Positions 1 through 6,797 of a stretch of DNA of 19,706 bases are shown here, one piece after another. Origin of the DNA: Oscillospiraceae bacterium (GTDB lineage Bacteria > Bacillota > Clostridia > Oscillospirales > Oscillospiraceae). The first letter of the stretch is position 1. Every line of letters starts with the position of its first letter. The notes beneath the pieces are model-generated. The model had not been told where the DNA came from and ran no database searches. It saw nothing but the letters and a program-made list of their open reading frames with translations. The DNA lies in the NCBI GenBank assembly GCA_017438675.1, contig JAFRUW010000279.1, positions 1-19,706 of the forward strand. Reading direction: 5' to 3'. A program made the position numbers and the translations under genes.

Positions 1-1260
1 CTTGCAAGATTCCTTGTTGAAGAGGGCAGCGCTCCCACAAATCCCGAAGCAGCAGGCACATACAAGAGAATCATCGAAGGTTATGACTGGGGCGCAGCCG
101 AGACAAAGCTTATTCTGTCCCTTGACAGAAAGATCGATGCTGCTTCCGTTGACGCTTCCGACTTTGCTGTAACAACAGTAAGACAGGGCGCAAGCAACGC
201 CAACAGAACAATCACAGATGCATACGTATCCGACGCTGACGGCAACAAGGTCAACACCAACAGCAAGTTCGTCACCATCGAGATGTATGTATCTCCCAGC
301 GTAGGCGGCGTATTCCGCTATGCAAACTCCCTGAACCAGTGGCCCAACACCTTCTATGACACCATCTCCCTGAAGAATGGCGCTACCCTGACCAGCAGAA
401 ACAAGGTCATCGACACTCTGTCCATCGATCAGCAGGCAACCGCTATGGTAAGCCCCCTGTCCGATCAGTTCGTACAGAAGGACTACACCGGCGCTGACGG
501 CAGAACACTCCGTTACGGTTATTGGGAACCCGCTAAGGACAATGTCAAGAACGCTCTCATCATCTGGCTCCACGGCGCAGGCGAGGGCGGCAGAGACACC
601 AGAATCGTCACCATGGGCAACAAGGTTGAGAACCTGATCACCGATAAGATGCAGGCTGCCTTCAAGAAGGACGGCGCAAGCGGTGCATACGTTCTCGTTC
701 CCCAGTCCCCCACAGTCTGGATGGACGTCACCGGCAACACCACCTACACATCCGACGGCAGCACAATCTACGCTGCAACCCTGTTTGAGCTCATCGACAG
801 CTATGTAAAGAGCAATCCCGATATCGACACCAACCGTATCCTCATCGGCGGCTGCTCCAACGGCGGCTTCATGACCATGAAGATGATCATCGAGCATCCT
901 GATTACTTTGCAGCGGCATATCCCATCTGCCAGGCATATCAGAACTCCTGGATCACCGACGCTCAGATTCAGAGCATCAAGAACATCCCCATGTGGTTCA
1001 CACAGGCAAGGAACGACACAACAGTCAACCCCAACAACTACACTGTTCCCACCTATGACAGACTTGTTGCTGCAGGCGCCAAGGACGTGTACTTCTCCTT
1101 CTTCGATGATGTACATGACACCACCGGCAACTGGACCAACAATCAGGGTCAGCCCTATCAGTACATGGGTCACTGGTCCTGGATCTACATGCTGAACAAC
1201 GAGTGCGTAAAGCCCGACGGCACCACCATCATGCAGTGGCTCGCAGCTCAGTCCAAGTAA
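1..1260 (+). CDS. Esterase with N-terminal Ig-like domain (EstA type), 5' truncated
   Basis: The reading frame is open from base 1, so the gene starts outside the window; 419 residues are visible before the TAA. The last ~290 residues are an alpha/beta-hydrolase: an oxyanion-type strand LIIWLHGAGEGGRD, the nucleophile elbow GGCSNGG (Ser codon 856-858), a likely acid in ARNDTTVNP and a likely catalytic His in DDVHDTTGN. The first ~140 residues resemble the Ig-like domain that precedes the hydrolase domain in Thermotoga EstA-type esterases. By family it hydrolyses short-chain or carbohydrate-linked esters; the real substrate is unknown. Nearly all lysines use AAG and prolines CCC, much like rpsB and tsf here, which suggests high expression. 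Export cannot be judged because the N-terminus is missing. An internal ATG at 283 lies within the Ig-like domain and is not the start. Confidence is high for the fold and moderate for the subfamily. Confidence 0.87.
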   Translation, partial: LARFLVEEGSAPTNPEAAGTYKRIIEGYDWGAAETKLILSLDRKIDAASVDASDFAVTTVRQGASNANRTITDAYVSDADGNKVNTNSKFVTIEMYVSPSVGGVFRYANSLNQWPNTFYDTISLKNGATLTSRNKVIDTLSIDQQATAMVSPLSDQFVQKDYTGADGRTLRYGYWEPAKDNVKNALIIWLHGAGEGGRDTRIVTMGNKVENLITDKMQAAFKKDGASGAYVLVPQSPTVWMDVTGNTTYTSDGSTIYAATLFELIDSYVKSNPDIDTNRILIGGCSNGGFMTMKMIIEHPDYFAAAYPICQAYQNSWITDAQIQSIKNIPMWFTQARNDTTVNPNNYTVPTYDRLVAAGAKDVYFSFFDDVHDTTGNWTNNQGQPYQYMGHWSWIYMLNNECVKPDGTTIMQWLAAQSK

Positions 1261-1280
1261 TCCCGAACTAAATCAAAAAC

Positions 1281-1309
1281 AACGGCTGCTTCGGCAGCCG
1301 TTGTTTTTT
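1281..1309 (+). terminator. Rho-independent terminator of the esterase gene
   Basis: A perfect 9-bp stem AACGGCTGC/GCAGCCGTT (1281-1289 with 1294-1302) closes on a TTCG tetraloop and is followed by GTTTTTT. The A-run before the stem lets it work weakly in the other direction too. Confidence 0.93.
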
Positions 1310-1342
1310 GCGCAAAAGTCCGGCATTTGCCTGACTTTTGCC

Positions 1343-1371
1343 TTGACATATATGGCATTTTTGTATAAAAT
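1343..1371 (+). promoter_or_regulatory. Sigma-A type promoter for the mgtE leader transcript
   Basis: TTGACA at 1343-1348, a 17-nt spacer, and TAAAAT at 1366-1371 (within TATAAAAT). The predicted start, about 1378, gives a ~250-nt leader ahead of mgtE. Confidence 0.8.
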
Positions 1372-1377
1372 AATCAA

Positions 1378-1590
1378 CAGTGGGTTATTAGTACCAATCA
1401 GTATTTTTGGAGGTGAGAATGTGGACGCTGGAAGTTCCGGCAGTAGATCGCAAGGCCGATTACAAGAGTATCACGGCTGCATCATGACCGGGCGTCCGGT
1501 GTGTTTTTGTCCGTGATACTGATTTATCGCACCTGTGATCACTGCCCTGCAAAGTGCGTGATTATACGGTGCTCTTTGTTTTTTCTGGCC
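1378..1590 (+). promoter_or_regulatory. Structured leader RNA of mgtE, candidate attenuator/riboswitch
   Basis: Visible stems: GCTGG/CCGGC (1427-1431 with 1437-1441); GTA.ATCG/CGAT.TAC (1443-1450 with 1457-1463, one bulged G); a perfect 10-bp stem AGTATCACGG/CCGTGATACT (1467-1476 with 1511-1520) enclosing ACCGG-GCGT-CCGGT (1487-1500); and a 3' terminator-like hairpin with GCACC/GGTGC (1529-1533 with 1568-1572) and ATCAC/GTGAT (1538-1542 with 1558-1562), followed by TCTTTGTTTTTT. GTGAT at 1513-1517 can alternatively pair with ATCAC at 1538-1542, which would break the terminator. I could not fit it to the M-box consensus as I remember it. Magnesium control is inferred from the downstream gene only. 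Confidence 0.6.
1419..1487 (+). CDS. Putative leader peptide ORF upstream of mgtE (22 aa)
   Basis: An ATG at 1419 follows GGAGGTGA (1409-1416) at good spacing, and the frame runs 22 codons to TGA at 1485-1487; the peptide begins MWTLEVPAVDRKADYK. It sits wholly inside the mgtE leader. Its last codons (AAG AGT ATC ACG) make up the 5' arm of a perfect 10-bp stem (1467-1476 with 1511-1520), and its stop codon falls just before a second hairpin. That position is typical of leader peptides whose translation controls an attenuator. I recognise no family. It has a Pro and acidic residues near the start (E5, P7, D10), loosely like the enterobacterial MgtL idea, but no sequence similarity is claimed. 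It could be a chance ORF, since only one sequence is available. Confidence 0.5.
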   Translation: MWTLEVPAVDRKADYKSITAAS

Positions 1591-1625
1591 TTGCCCCGTA
1601 AATTATATTTAAGGAGGTAAGGGAT

Positions 1626-2978
1626 TTGAATGAGAACAATTCTGTACTGACAAACACCATGACTACCCTCCTTGAGGGTAAAAAGTACACCACCCTCCGT
1701 GACATTCTGGTGACCATGAATGCCGCGGATATCGCGGTCCTGTTTGAGTCGATGCCCGAGGAAAAGCTTCCGCTGCTGTTCCGGCTCCTTCCCAAGGAGC
1801 TGGCGGCCGACACCTTCGTCGAGATGGAGGCCGACTCTCAGGAGATGCTCATAAAGGGCTTCTCAGACGCCGAGCTTAAAGAGGTCGTCGACGAGCTCTA
1901 TGTTGATGATGCTGTTGACATTGTTGAGGAAATGCCGGCAAACGTGGTCCGACGCATCCTGCGTCAGGCGGACCCGGAAATGCGGAAGATGATAAACGAG
2001 ATACTTAACTATCCCGAGGACTCCGCCGGCAGCATCATGACCACGGAGTACGTCAGCCTCAGACCGGCAATGACCGTTTCCGAAGCCATCAAGCATATCA
2101 GGCGGACCGGTGTGGATAAGGAGACTATCTATACCTGTTACGTCGCCACCAACCGTATGCTTATCGGAACCATTTCGCTTAAAACCCTGCTCCTGTCCGA
2201 CGAGGATGACGTCATCAGGGACATTATGGAGCAGAATCCCATCTACGTCACCACCACCGACGACCAGGAGCTGGTGGCCCAGACATTAAGTAAATACGAC
2301 TTTATCGCAGTCCCCGTCGTGGATCAGGAGGGGCGCCTTGTGGGTATCGTCACCGTTGACGACGCTATGGACGTTATCGAAGAAGAGGCCACCGAGGATA
2401 TCGAAAAGATGAACGCTATCATGCCCACGGACAAGAAGTATCTCCAGACCACGCCCTTTGAGCTGTGGAAGGCGAGAATACCCTGGCTCCTCATACTGAT
2501 GATCTCCGCCACCATTACGGAGCATATCATCGGCAGATACGAACAGGCCCTGTCCGCCGTTGTGGCCCTGACGGCCTTCATTCCCATGCTCATGGACACC
2601 GGCGGCAACGCCGGCGGTCAGGCGTCCGTCACCATCATCCGCGGACTGTCATTAAACGAGATCCAGCCCAGAGACGTTTTGAAGGTTCTGTGGAAAGAGA
2701 TACGTGTGGGCGTTATGTGCGCCGTAACGCTGGGCGTCGCCACCATGCTGAAGATCACCCTCCTCGAGAGGGTGGAGTTTAAGATCGCGATGGTGGTTGG
2801 ACTGACGCTTTCCTGCACCATCGTTCTTGCCAAAACCGTGGGCTGTACCCTGCCCCTTGCGGCAAAGAGGGTGGGACTTGACCCGGCTGTAATGTCCAGC
2901 CCCTTCATCACCACCATAGTTGACGCATTGAGTCTGGTGATATACTTTACCTTTGCGACTGTTTTACTCGGATTATAG
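1626..2978 (+). CDS. mgtE: Magnesium transporter MgtE
   Basis: MgtE is a homodimeric Mg2+-gated channel of the cytoplasmic membrane that imports Mg2+. The 450 aa match the family length. The N-terminal superhelical domain covers about residues 1-130 (repeated acidic helices such as PEEKLPLLFRLLPKE), then two CBS domains (about 135-257, with SAGSIMTTEYVSL and AVPVVDQEGRLVGIVTVDD), a plug-helix region, and five membrane helices from about 285. The pore signatures PMLMDTGGNAGGQAS and DPAVMSSPFITTIVDALS are intact. The start is TTG at 1626, chosen because AAGGAGGT at 1611-1618 sits 7 nt upstream and no in-frame ATG fits. The gene is monocistronic: its own promoter and long leader lie upstream and a strong terminator follows directly. 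Confidence 0.97.
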   Translation: MNENNSVLTNTMTTLLEGKKYTTLRDILVTMNAADIAVLFESMPEEKLPLLFRLLPKELAADTFVEMEADSQEMLIKGFSDAELKEVVDELYVDDAVDIVEEMPANVVRRILRQADPEMRKMINEILNYPEDSAGSIMTTEYVSLRPAMTVSEAIKHIRRTGVDKETIYTCYVATNRMLIGTISLKTLLLSDEDDVIRDIMEQNPIYVTTTDDQELVAQTLSKYDFIAVPVVDQEGRLVGIVTVDDAMDVIEEEATEDIEKMNAIMPTDKKYLQTTPFELWKARIPWLLILMISATITEHIIGRYEQALSAVVALTAFIPMLMDTGGNAGGQASVTIIRGLSLNEIQPRDVLKVLWKEIRVGVMCAVTLGVATMLKITLLERVEFKIAMVVGLTLSCTIVLAKTVGCTLPLAAKRVGLDPAVMSSPFITTIVDALSLVIYFTFATVLLGL

Positions 2979-2980
2979 CA

Positions 2981-3008
2981 AAAATCCCGCCGAAAGGCGG
3001 GATTTTAA
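2981..3008 (+). terminator. Terminator of mgtE
   Basis: An 11-bp stem AAAATCCCGCC/GGCGGGATTTT (2981-2991 with 2996-3006) with a GAAA tetraloop lies 2 nt after the stop. The A- and T-runs make it potentially bidirectional. Confidence 0.93.
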
Positions 3009-3224
3009 TCATGTTTTCAGCGGGCAAACCTGAGCGAAGCTATTTTTCAACAATCAGTTTTTCATACAGTAATACTCCTCTATTCTGATGAATATACTTT
3101 CAGGTAAGGGCGACCGCCATAAGGAAGGTTTTCATCGCATAGTTGGCGTGGTGAGTAAGCGTATGATTAATAAATAAGCTGAGATAAAGGATCATAAGGA
3201 TCATGTGTCTCAGCTTGTTCTATT
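3007..3224. other. Non-coding stretch between mgtE and the hairpin array
   Basis: No convincing gene is seen. A 29-codon ATG frame (3089-3178) lacks a ribosome binding site. The only clear structure is the hairpin at 3176-3216. Confidence 0.5.
3176..3216. repeat. Isolated hairpin, 9-bp stem
   Basis: AAGCTGAGA/TCTCAGCTT (3176-3184 with 3208-3216) encloses a 23-nt loop holding GGATCAT twice. The T-run after it is weak, so terminator function is doubtful. It lies just left of the hairpin array. Confidence 0.55.
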
Positions 3225-3447
3225 ATGAATTGACGGCTTTGCCGTCATGAATTGCCGCTATGCGGCGTGATTTGGCTTCGCCGTGAATTGAATCGCGCCA
3301 TGATGCCCCGCAGGGCAATTCATGTGCCGAAGGCACAATTCATGACAGAAGGTCAATTCATGCGTCGACAGGCGCAATTCATTTCGGCGCCTAATGGGCG
3401 CTTCAATAAACTTCCTTATCACGCCGCGCCGAAGGGGGGAAATTCAT
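3225..3447. repeat. Array of about eight non-identical tandem hairpins separated by ATGAATTG/CAATTCAT
   Basis: Successive short hairpins have different stems but keep their pairing: GACGGC-TTT-GCCGTC (3232-3246), GCCGC-TAT-GCGGC (3254-3266), GGC-TTC-GCC (3274-3282), TGCCC/GGGCA (3304-3317), TGTGCC-GAA-GGCACA (3323-3337), GAC/GTC (3344-3354), TGCGTC/GGCGCA (3361-3376) and GCGCC-TAAT-GGGCGC (about 3387-3402), plus a degenerate unit up to 3447. In the left half the spacers read ATGAATTG; in the right half they read CAATTCAT. Left and right spacers are therefore mutually complementary, for example 3246-3256 with 3314-3324 (11 bp) and 3225-3234 with 3352-3361 (10 bp). No open frame of recognisable protein covers it. 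Confidence 0.8.
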
Positions 3448-3449
3448 TT

Positions 3450-3728
3450 ATGAAATGCAGGATAGCTGATCTGAGATACAGGGAAGTGATAAATGTCTGC
3501 ACAGGCTGCAGGCTGGGATTTGTCAGCGACGTGCTGATAAACATATCCGGAGGATGCGTGGTGGCAATCGTTGTGCCGGGACCGTGCCGGTTTTTCGGGC
3601 TTTTCGGCAGGGAATGCGACTTCGTCATCCCCTGGGACTGCATAAAAAAGTTCGGGGACGACATAATTTTAGTGGAGGTGGACAAGGACGCCTGCCTTGA
3701 AAGGCGGCCGAAAAAGAAGTTTTTCTGA
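3450..3728 (+). CDS. ymxH: YlmC/YmxH family PRC-barrel protein, sporulation-associated
   Basis: This 92-aa protein matches the small YlmC/YmxH family of spore-forming Firmicutes, a single PRC-barrel fold usually linked to sporulation; no biochemical activity is established. Family features visible are MKCRIADLRYREVIN at the start, the glycine-rich GFVSDVLINISGG turn, a hydrophobic VVAIVVPGP strand, FFGLFGRECDFVIPWDCI, and a basic tail RRPKKKFF. It is cysteine-rich (about eight Cys), which is usual in the family. The start is ATG 3450, preceded by GGGGGGA (about 3434-3440); a longer frame opening at 3252 runs through the hairpin array and is rejected because the homologous region begins at 3450. 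No promoter is obvious between the array and the gene, and no clear terminator follows. The symbol is assigned by family resemblance. Confidence 0.82.
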   Translation: MKCRIADLRYREVINVCTGCRLGFVSDVLINISGGCVVAIVVPGPCRFFGLFGRECDFVIPWDCIKKFGDDIILVEVDKDACLERRPKKKFF

Positions 3729-3820
3729 CAGAACGCCTTTTGTTGGGTAAAAACACCATAAAAATCAGCGCAACAGGGGAAATCTTTTCCGAAAAAAAGA
3801 AAAAAACAGGAAAATAGTAC

Positions 3821-3849
3821 TTGAAAAAGGGAAAACGATTTGCTATAAT
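3821..3849 (+). promoter_or_regulatory. Promoter of rpsB-tsf
   Basis: TTGAAA at 3821-3826, a 17-nt spacer, and a consensus TATAAT at 3844-3849. A strong promoter, as expected for translation genes. Confidence 0.88.
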
Positions 3850-3855
3850 ACGAAA

Positions 3856-3987
3856 GTTAGTTTAAGCGGAGGGATAACTGCGCCCAATGCTGACGGACTA
3901 CGCACCCGGGCGGATCGTCCGCTTTGTGCCGAGGCAGCGCTTCGGTAGGCGGGCGGGATGATGCGCGGGGAGGAAATAACATATATC
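3856..3987 (+). promoter_or_regulatory. Long structured 5' leader of rpsB, possible S2 autoregulatory element
   Basis: About 145 nt separate the predicted start of transcription from the rpsB ATG. Nested pairing is visible: GCAC/GTGC (3902-3905 with 3926-3929) around GCGGA-TCG-TCCGC (3910-3922), then CCGA...TCGG just downstream. Many ribosomal protein operons are controlled by their product binding such a leader; that S2 does so here is inference. I do not recognise a specific Rfam family. Confidence 0.4.
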
Positions 3988-4001
3988 AGGAGGATAAAAA
4001 A

Positions 4002-4736
4002 ATGGCAGTAGTTTCTATGAAGCAGCTTCTCGAAGCTGGCGTACACTTCGGTCATCAGACCAGAAGATGGAACCCCAAGATGGCTCCCTATATCTACATG
4101 GAGCGCAACGGCATCTACATCATCGACCTTCAGAAGACAGTCAAGAAGCTTGAGGACGCTTACAACTTCGTGCGCGACACCGCTGCAAACGGCGGCGACA
4201 TCCTTTTCGTCGGCACAAAGAAGCAGGCTCAGAGCGCAGTCAAGGAAGAGGCGGAGCGCGTAGGCATGTACTATGTCAACTCCCGCTGGCTTGGCGGCAT
4301 GCTCACCAACTTCAAGACAATGCGCACCCGTATCGACAGACTTGCACAGCTTCGCAAGATGCAGGAAGACGGCACATTTGACATCCTTCCCAAGAAGGAA
4401 GTCATCAAGCTGACAAACGAGATCGGCAAGCTGGAAAAGTATCTGGGCGGCGTTAAGGAAATGAAGAAGCTTCCCGGCGCGATCTTTATCGTTGACTGCC
4501 GCAAGGAGCACAACGCTATCGCTGAAGCAAAGAAGCTGGGTATCCCCATCGTGGCTATCGTTGATACAAACTGCGATCCCGACGAGGTGGATTACGTTAT
4601 CCCCGGCAATGACGATGCTATCCGCGCAATCAAGCTCATCTGCCAGGCCATGGCAAATGCAGTTGTAGAAGGCAGACAGGGTGAGGACAATGCTGAGGCT
4701 CCCGAGGCCGAGGCCGCACCCCAGGACGCTGAATAA
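4002..4736 (+). CDS. rpsB: 30S ribosomal protein S2
   Basis: S2 is a structural protein of the small ribosomal subunit, on the back of the 30S head/body junction and needed for S1 association. The 244 aa show the family signatures: [24 protein letters not shown] at the N-terminus, [80 protein letters not shown] and [16 protein letters not shown]. The C-terminal tail (after about residue 225) is acidic and alanine-rich, as in many bacteria. The start is ATG 4002 with AGGAGG at 3988-3993. It is the first gene of the classical rpsB-tsf operon, 33 nt ahead of tsf, under the promoter at 3821. Codon use is strongly biased (AAG, CCC), consistent with high expression. Confidence 0.98.
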   Translation: MAVVSMKQLLEAGVHFGHQTRRWNPKMAPYIYMERNGIYIIDLQKTVKKLEDAYNFVRDTAANGGDILFVGTKKQAQSAVKEEAERVGMYYVNSRWLGGMLTNFKTMRTRIDRLAQLRKMQEDGTFDILPKKEVIKLTNEIGKLEKYLGGVKEMKKLPGAIFIVDCRKEHNAIAEAKKLGIPIVAIVDTNCDPDEVDYVIPGNDDAIRAIKLICQAMANAVVEGRQGEDNAEAPEAEAAPQDAE

Positions 4737-4769
4737 TAATATTACTTCAAACAGGGAGGATCATATATA

Positions 4770-5681
4770 ATGGCATTTACAGCAAAAGATGTTAAGACTC
4801 TCAGAGAGATGACAGGCGTAGGCATGATGGACTGCAAGAAGGCTCTTACAGAGTCCGACGGCGATATGGATAAGGCTGTTGAGTACCTCCGTGAAAAGGG
4901 TCTCGCAGCAGCACAGAAGAAGGCAGGCAGAATCGCTGCCGAGGGTATGGCATACGCTGCCGTTATCGACGGTATCGGTGTTGCTGTCGAGGTCAATGCT
5001 GAGACTGACTTCGTCGGCAAGAACGAGAAATTTGTTGACTTCGTAAAGGGCGTTGCCGCAACAGTGGCAAAGTGCGCTCCCGCGGATCTGGACGCTCTTA
5101 TGAACTGCAAGTACATGGACACCGACCTGACTGTTACACAGCAGCAGCAGGAGATGGTTCTCGTCATCGGCGAGAACATCCAGGTTCGCCGCTTTGAGCG
5201 TTTTGCAGAGGGCTTCAACGTACCCTACATCCATGCAGGCGGCAAGATCGGCGTTATCGTAAACCTGTCAGTCGAGGGCGATATCGACGCTACCGACATC
5301 GGCAAGGACGTTGCAATGCAGATCGCTGCTCTGAATCCCAGATTCTGGGATAAGTCCCTTGTGACACAGGAAGTTCTTGACGAAGAGAAGAAGATCATGC
5401 TGGCTCAGATGGACAATGACCCCAAGATGGCAAGCAAGCCCCTCCAGGTCAAGGAGAAGATCGTTGTCGGCAAGCTGAACAAGTTCTACACCGAGAACTG
5501 CCTGCTCCAGCAGGAGTTCGTAAAGGACAACGATATGACCGTTGAGCAGTATATCAACTCCGCGGCAAAGGCTCTGGGCGGCAAGGTCGTATTCAACAAG
5601 GCTGTTCGCTTCGAGAAGGGCGAGGGCATTGAGAAGAAGCAGGAGAACTTCGCTGAAGAGATCGCAAACATGGTAAAATAA
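4770..5681 (+). CDS. tsf: Elongation factor Ts
   Basis: EF-Ts is the guanine nucleotide exchange factor that releases GDP from EF-Tu. The 303 aa carry the N-terminal UBA-like domain (AKDVKTLREMTGVGMMDCKKALTE, residues 5-28), the core motif TDFVGKNEKF (TDFV at 79-82) that contacts EF-Tu, and the duplicated core domains through about residue 290. Length is normal for the family. The start is ATG 4770 with GGGAGGA at 4754-4760. It is co-transcribed with rpsB and closed by a strong terminator 19 nt after the stop. Codon bias matches rpsB. Nothing looks truncated or missing. Confidence 0.98.
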   Translation: MAFTAKDVKTLREMTGVGMMDCKKALTESDGDMDKAVEYLREKGLAAAQKKAGRIAAEGMAYAAVIDGIGVAVEVNAETDFVGKNEKFVDFVKGVAATVAKCAPADLDALMNCKYMDTDLTVTQQQQEMVLVIGENIQVRRFERFAEGFNVPYIHAGGKIGVIVNLSVEGDIDATDIGKDVAMQIAALNPRFWDKSLVTQEVLDEEKKIMLAQMDNDPKMASKPLQVKEKIVVGKLNKFYTENCLLQQEFVKDNDMTVEQYINSAAKALGGKVVFNKAVRFEKGEGIEKKQENFAEEIANMVK

Positions 5682-5700
5682 GCGTTTTAAAACGCATTGA

Positions 5701-5732
5701 AAGTGGGATGAGGAAACTCATCCCACTTTTTT
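5701..5732 (+). terminator. Terminator of rpsB-tsf
   Basis: A 12-bp stem AAGTGGGATGAG/CTCATCCCACTT (5701-5712 with 5717-5728), GAAA tetraloop, and a T-run to 5732. Confidence 0.95.
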
Positions 5733-5880
5733 GGTTTGACGGCAAATTTCAAATTGATGTGTTTTTATTCCGCGGATCAAAAAACGCCTTGACGACGCAC
5801 GCCTGAATCTGTGCTCTCAGATATGGCAACTCAGCCCATTTTTGTGTCCGTTTTGATAAAAACTGAGATTATTTTGTATA

Positions 5881-5909
5881 TTGAAGAAAACCGTCGTTTG
5901 ATGTATACT
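5881..5909 (+). promoter_or_regulatory. Promoter of the plsC-like lipid operon
   Basis: TTGAAG at 5881-5886, a 17-nt spacer, and TATACT at 5904-5909. The stretch from the tsf terminator to here (5733-5880) shows no gene. Confidence 0.78.
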
Positions 5910-5967
5910 AAAGTAAGGCACATGTGCGCAGAACCAAAACGCTGATGAGTAATGGAGCGGGAAAACA

Positions 5968-6789
5968 ATGTTGATTTATGTTTTTGCGGGAATTAGCCTT
6001 ATAGCCGACGCGCTGATATCGGCTTTTGGCGGCCTTGTTAACTCCCCCTGGGATTTTTGGAAGCCGATCCTCATATTTGCGGGACTGTTCCTTGCCTGTC
6101 TGGTCATATATATAATACTGCTGATAATCGTATCGCGTTTCGCAAAAGAGGAAGGCAGGATCCATGAGCCCACCAGATGGATGACCGTTCAGATAATCGA
6201 CGTTCTGCGGCGGCTCATGGGCGTGAAGCTGCATCTGAACGGCTTTGAGAAAATACCGGCGGATGAGCGGTTCGTTCTGGTCAGCAACCATATAAAGGCG
6301 TTCGATCCCATACTTGGGCTTTACGTATTCAGAAAATACAGGCTGGCGTATATTTCAAAAAAGGAAAACGCCGAAATGCCCGTAGGTGACGGTATCGTTC
6401 TCGGCTGCGGCAGCCTCGCCGTTGACCGTGAAAACGACCGCGCTGCTCTTAAAACCATACTGCAGGCAATAAAGATCCTGAAAAACGGAGAGATGTCCAT
6501 CGGCGTCTACCCTGAGGGGTATACCAATAAAACGGACAAACCGCTTCTGCCATTCCGCAACGGAGTTTTCAAGATACCTCAGAAGGCCAATGTCCCTCTG
6601 GTTGTGACCACGATAGCCGGCAGCGACAAGATTCTGAATAATCTGTTCCGGCGCCGCACACATGTGTATATAGACGTGCTCCGGGTGATACCCCATTCCG
6701 ATATCGACGGTATCCACACGAACGATGTGGGCGAGCTTGTTTATGATATCATGCTTAAGAACATCGAAAAGAGAAGGAATAATACCTGA
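5968..6789 (+). CDS. 1-acylglycerol-3-phosphate acyltransferase-like protein (PlsC family)
   Basis: A membrane acyltransferase of the LPLAT/PlsC family. The expected reaction is acylation of lysophosphatidate (or a related lysolipid) to phosphatidate at the cytoplasmic face. The 273 aa begin with a hydrophobic stretch (residues 1-25) and a clear membrane helix (33-57). Motif I is NHIKAFD (N107, H108, D113; NHX4D), and the substrate-binding motif is VYPEGYTN (E183, G184), a variant of the usual FPEGTRS. GFEKIPADERFVLVSN precedes motif I as in the family. The start is ATG 5968 with GGAG about 9 nt upstream. It leads a four-gene operon with 8 nt to the next gene. The true acyl acceptor cannot be read from sequence. 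The long N-terminal membrane part is somewhat more than the minimal PlsC. Confidence 0.88.
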   Translation: MLIYVFAGISLIADALISAFGGLVNSPWDFWKPILIFAGLFLACLVIYIILLIIVSRFAKEEGRIHEPTRWMTVQIIDVLRRLMGVKLHLNGFEKIPADERFVLVSNHIKAFDPILGLYVFRKYRLAYISKKENAEMPVGDGIVLGCGSLAVDRENDRAALKTILQAIKILKNGEMSIGVYPEGYTNKTDKPLLPFRNGVFKIPQKANVPLVVTTIAGSDKILNNLFRRRTHVYIDVLRVIPHSDIDGIHTNDVGELVYDIMLKNIEKRRNNT

Positions 6790-6797
6790 GGTGAAAT

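Noticed and set aside
1301..1516. A 71-aa frame starting inside the esterase terminator.
   Set aside because: It begins in the terminator and crosses the promoter; only the separately supported 22-codon ORF in another frame has a ribosome binding site.
3225..3447. A CRISPR array.
   Set aside because: The repeated element is only a short spacer motif of about 8 bp between hairpins, with no constant 24-37 nt repeat, no unique spacers of even length and no cas genes.
3252..3449. An N-terminal extension of about 66 residues to the ymxH-type protein, in frame through the hairpin array.
   Set aside because: The sequence is made of repeat units, and homology to the YlmC/YmxH family begins exactly at the ATG at 3450, which has its own ribosome binding site.
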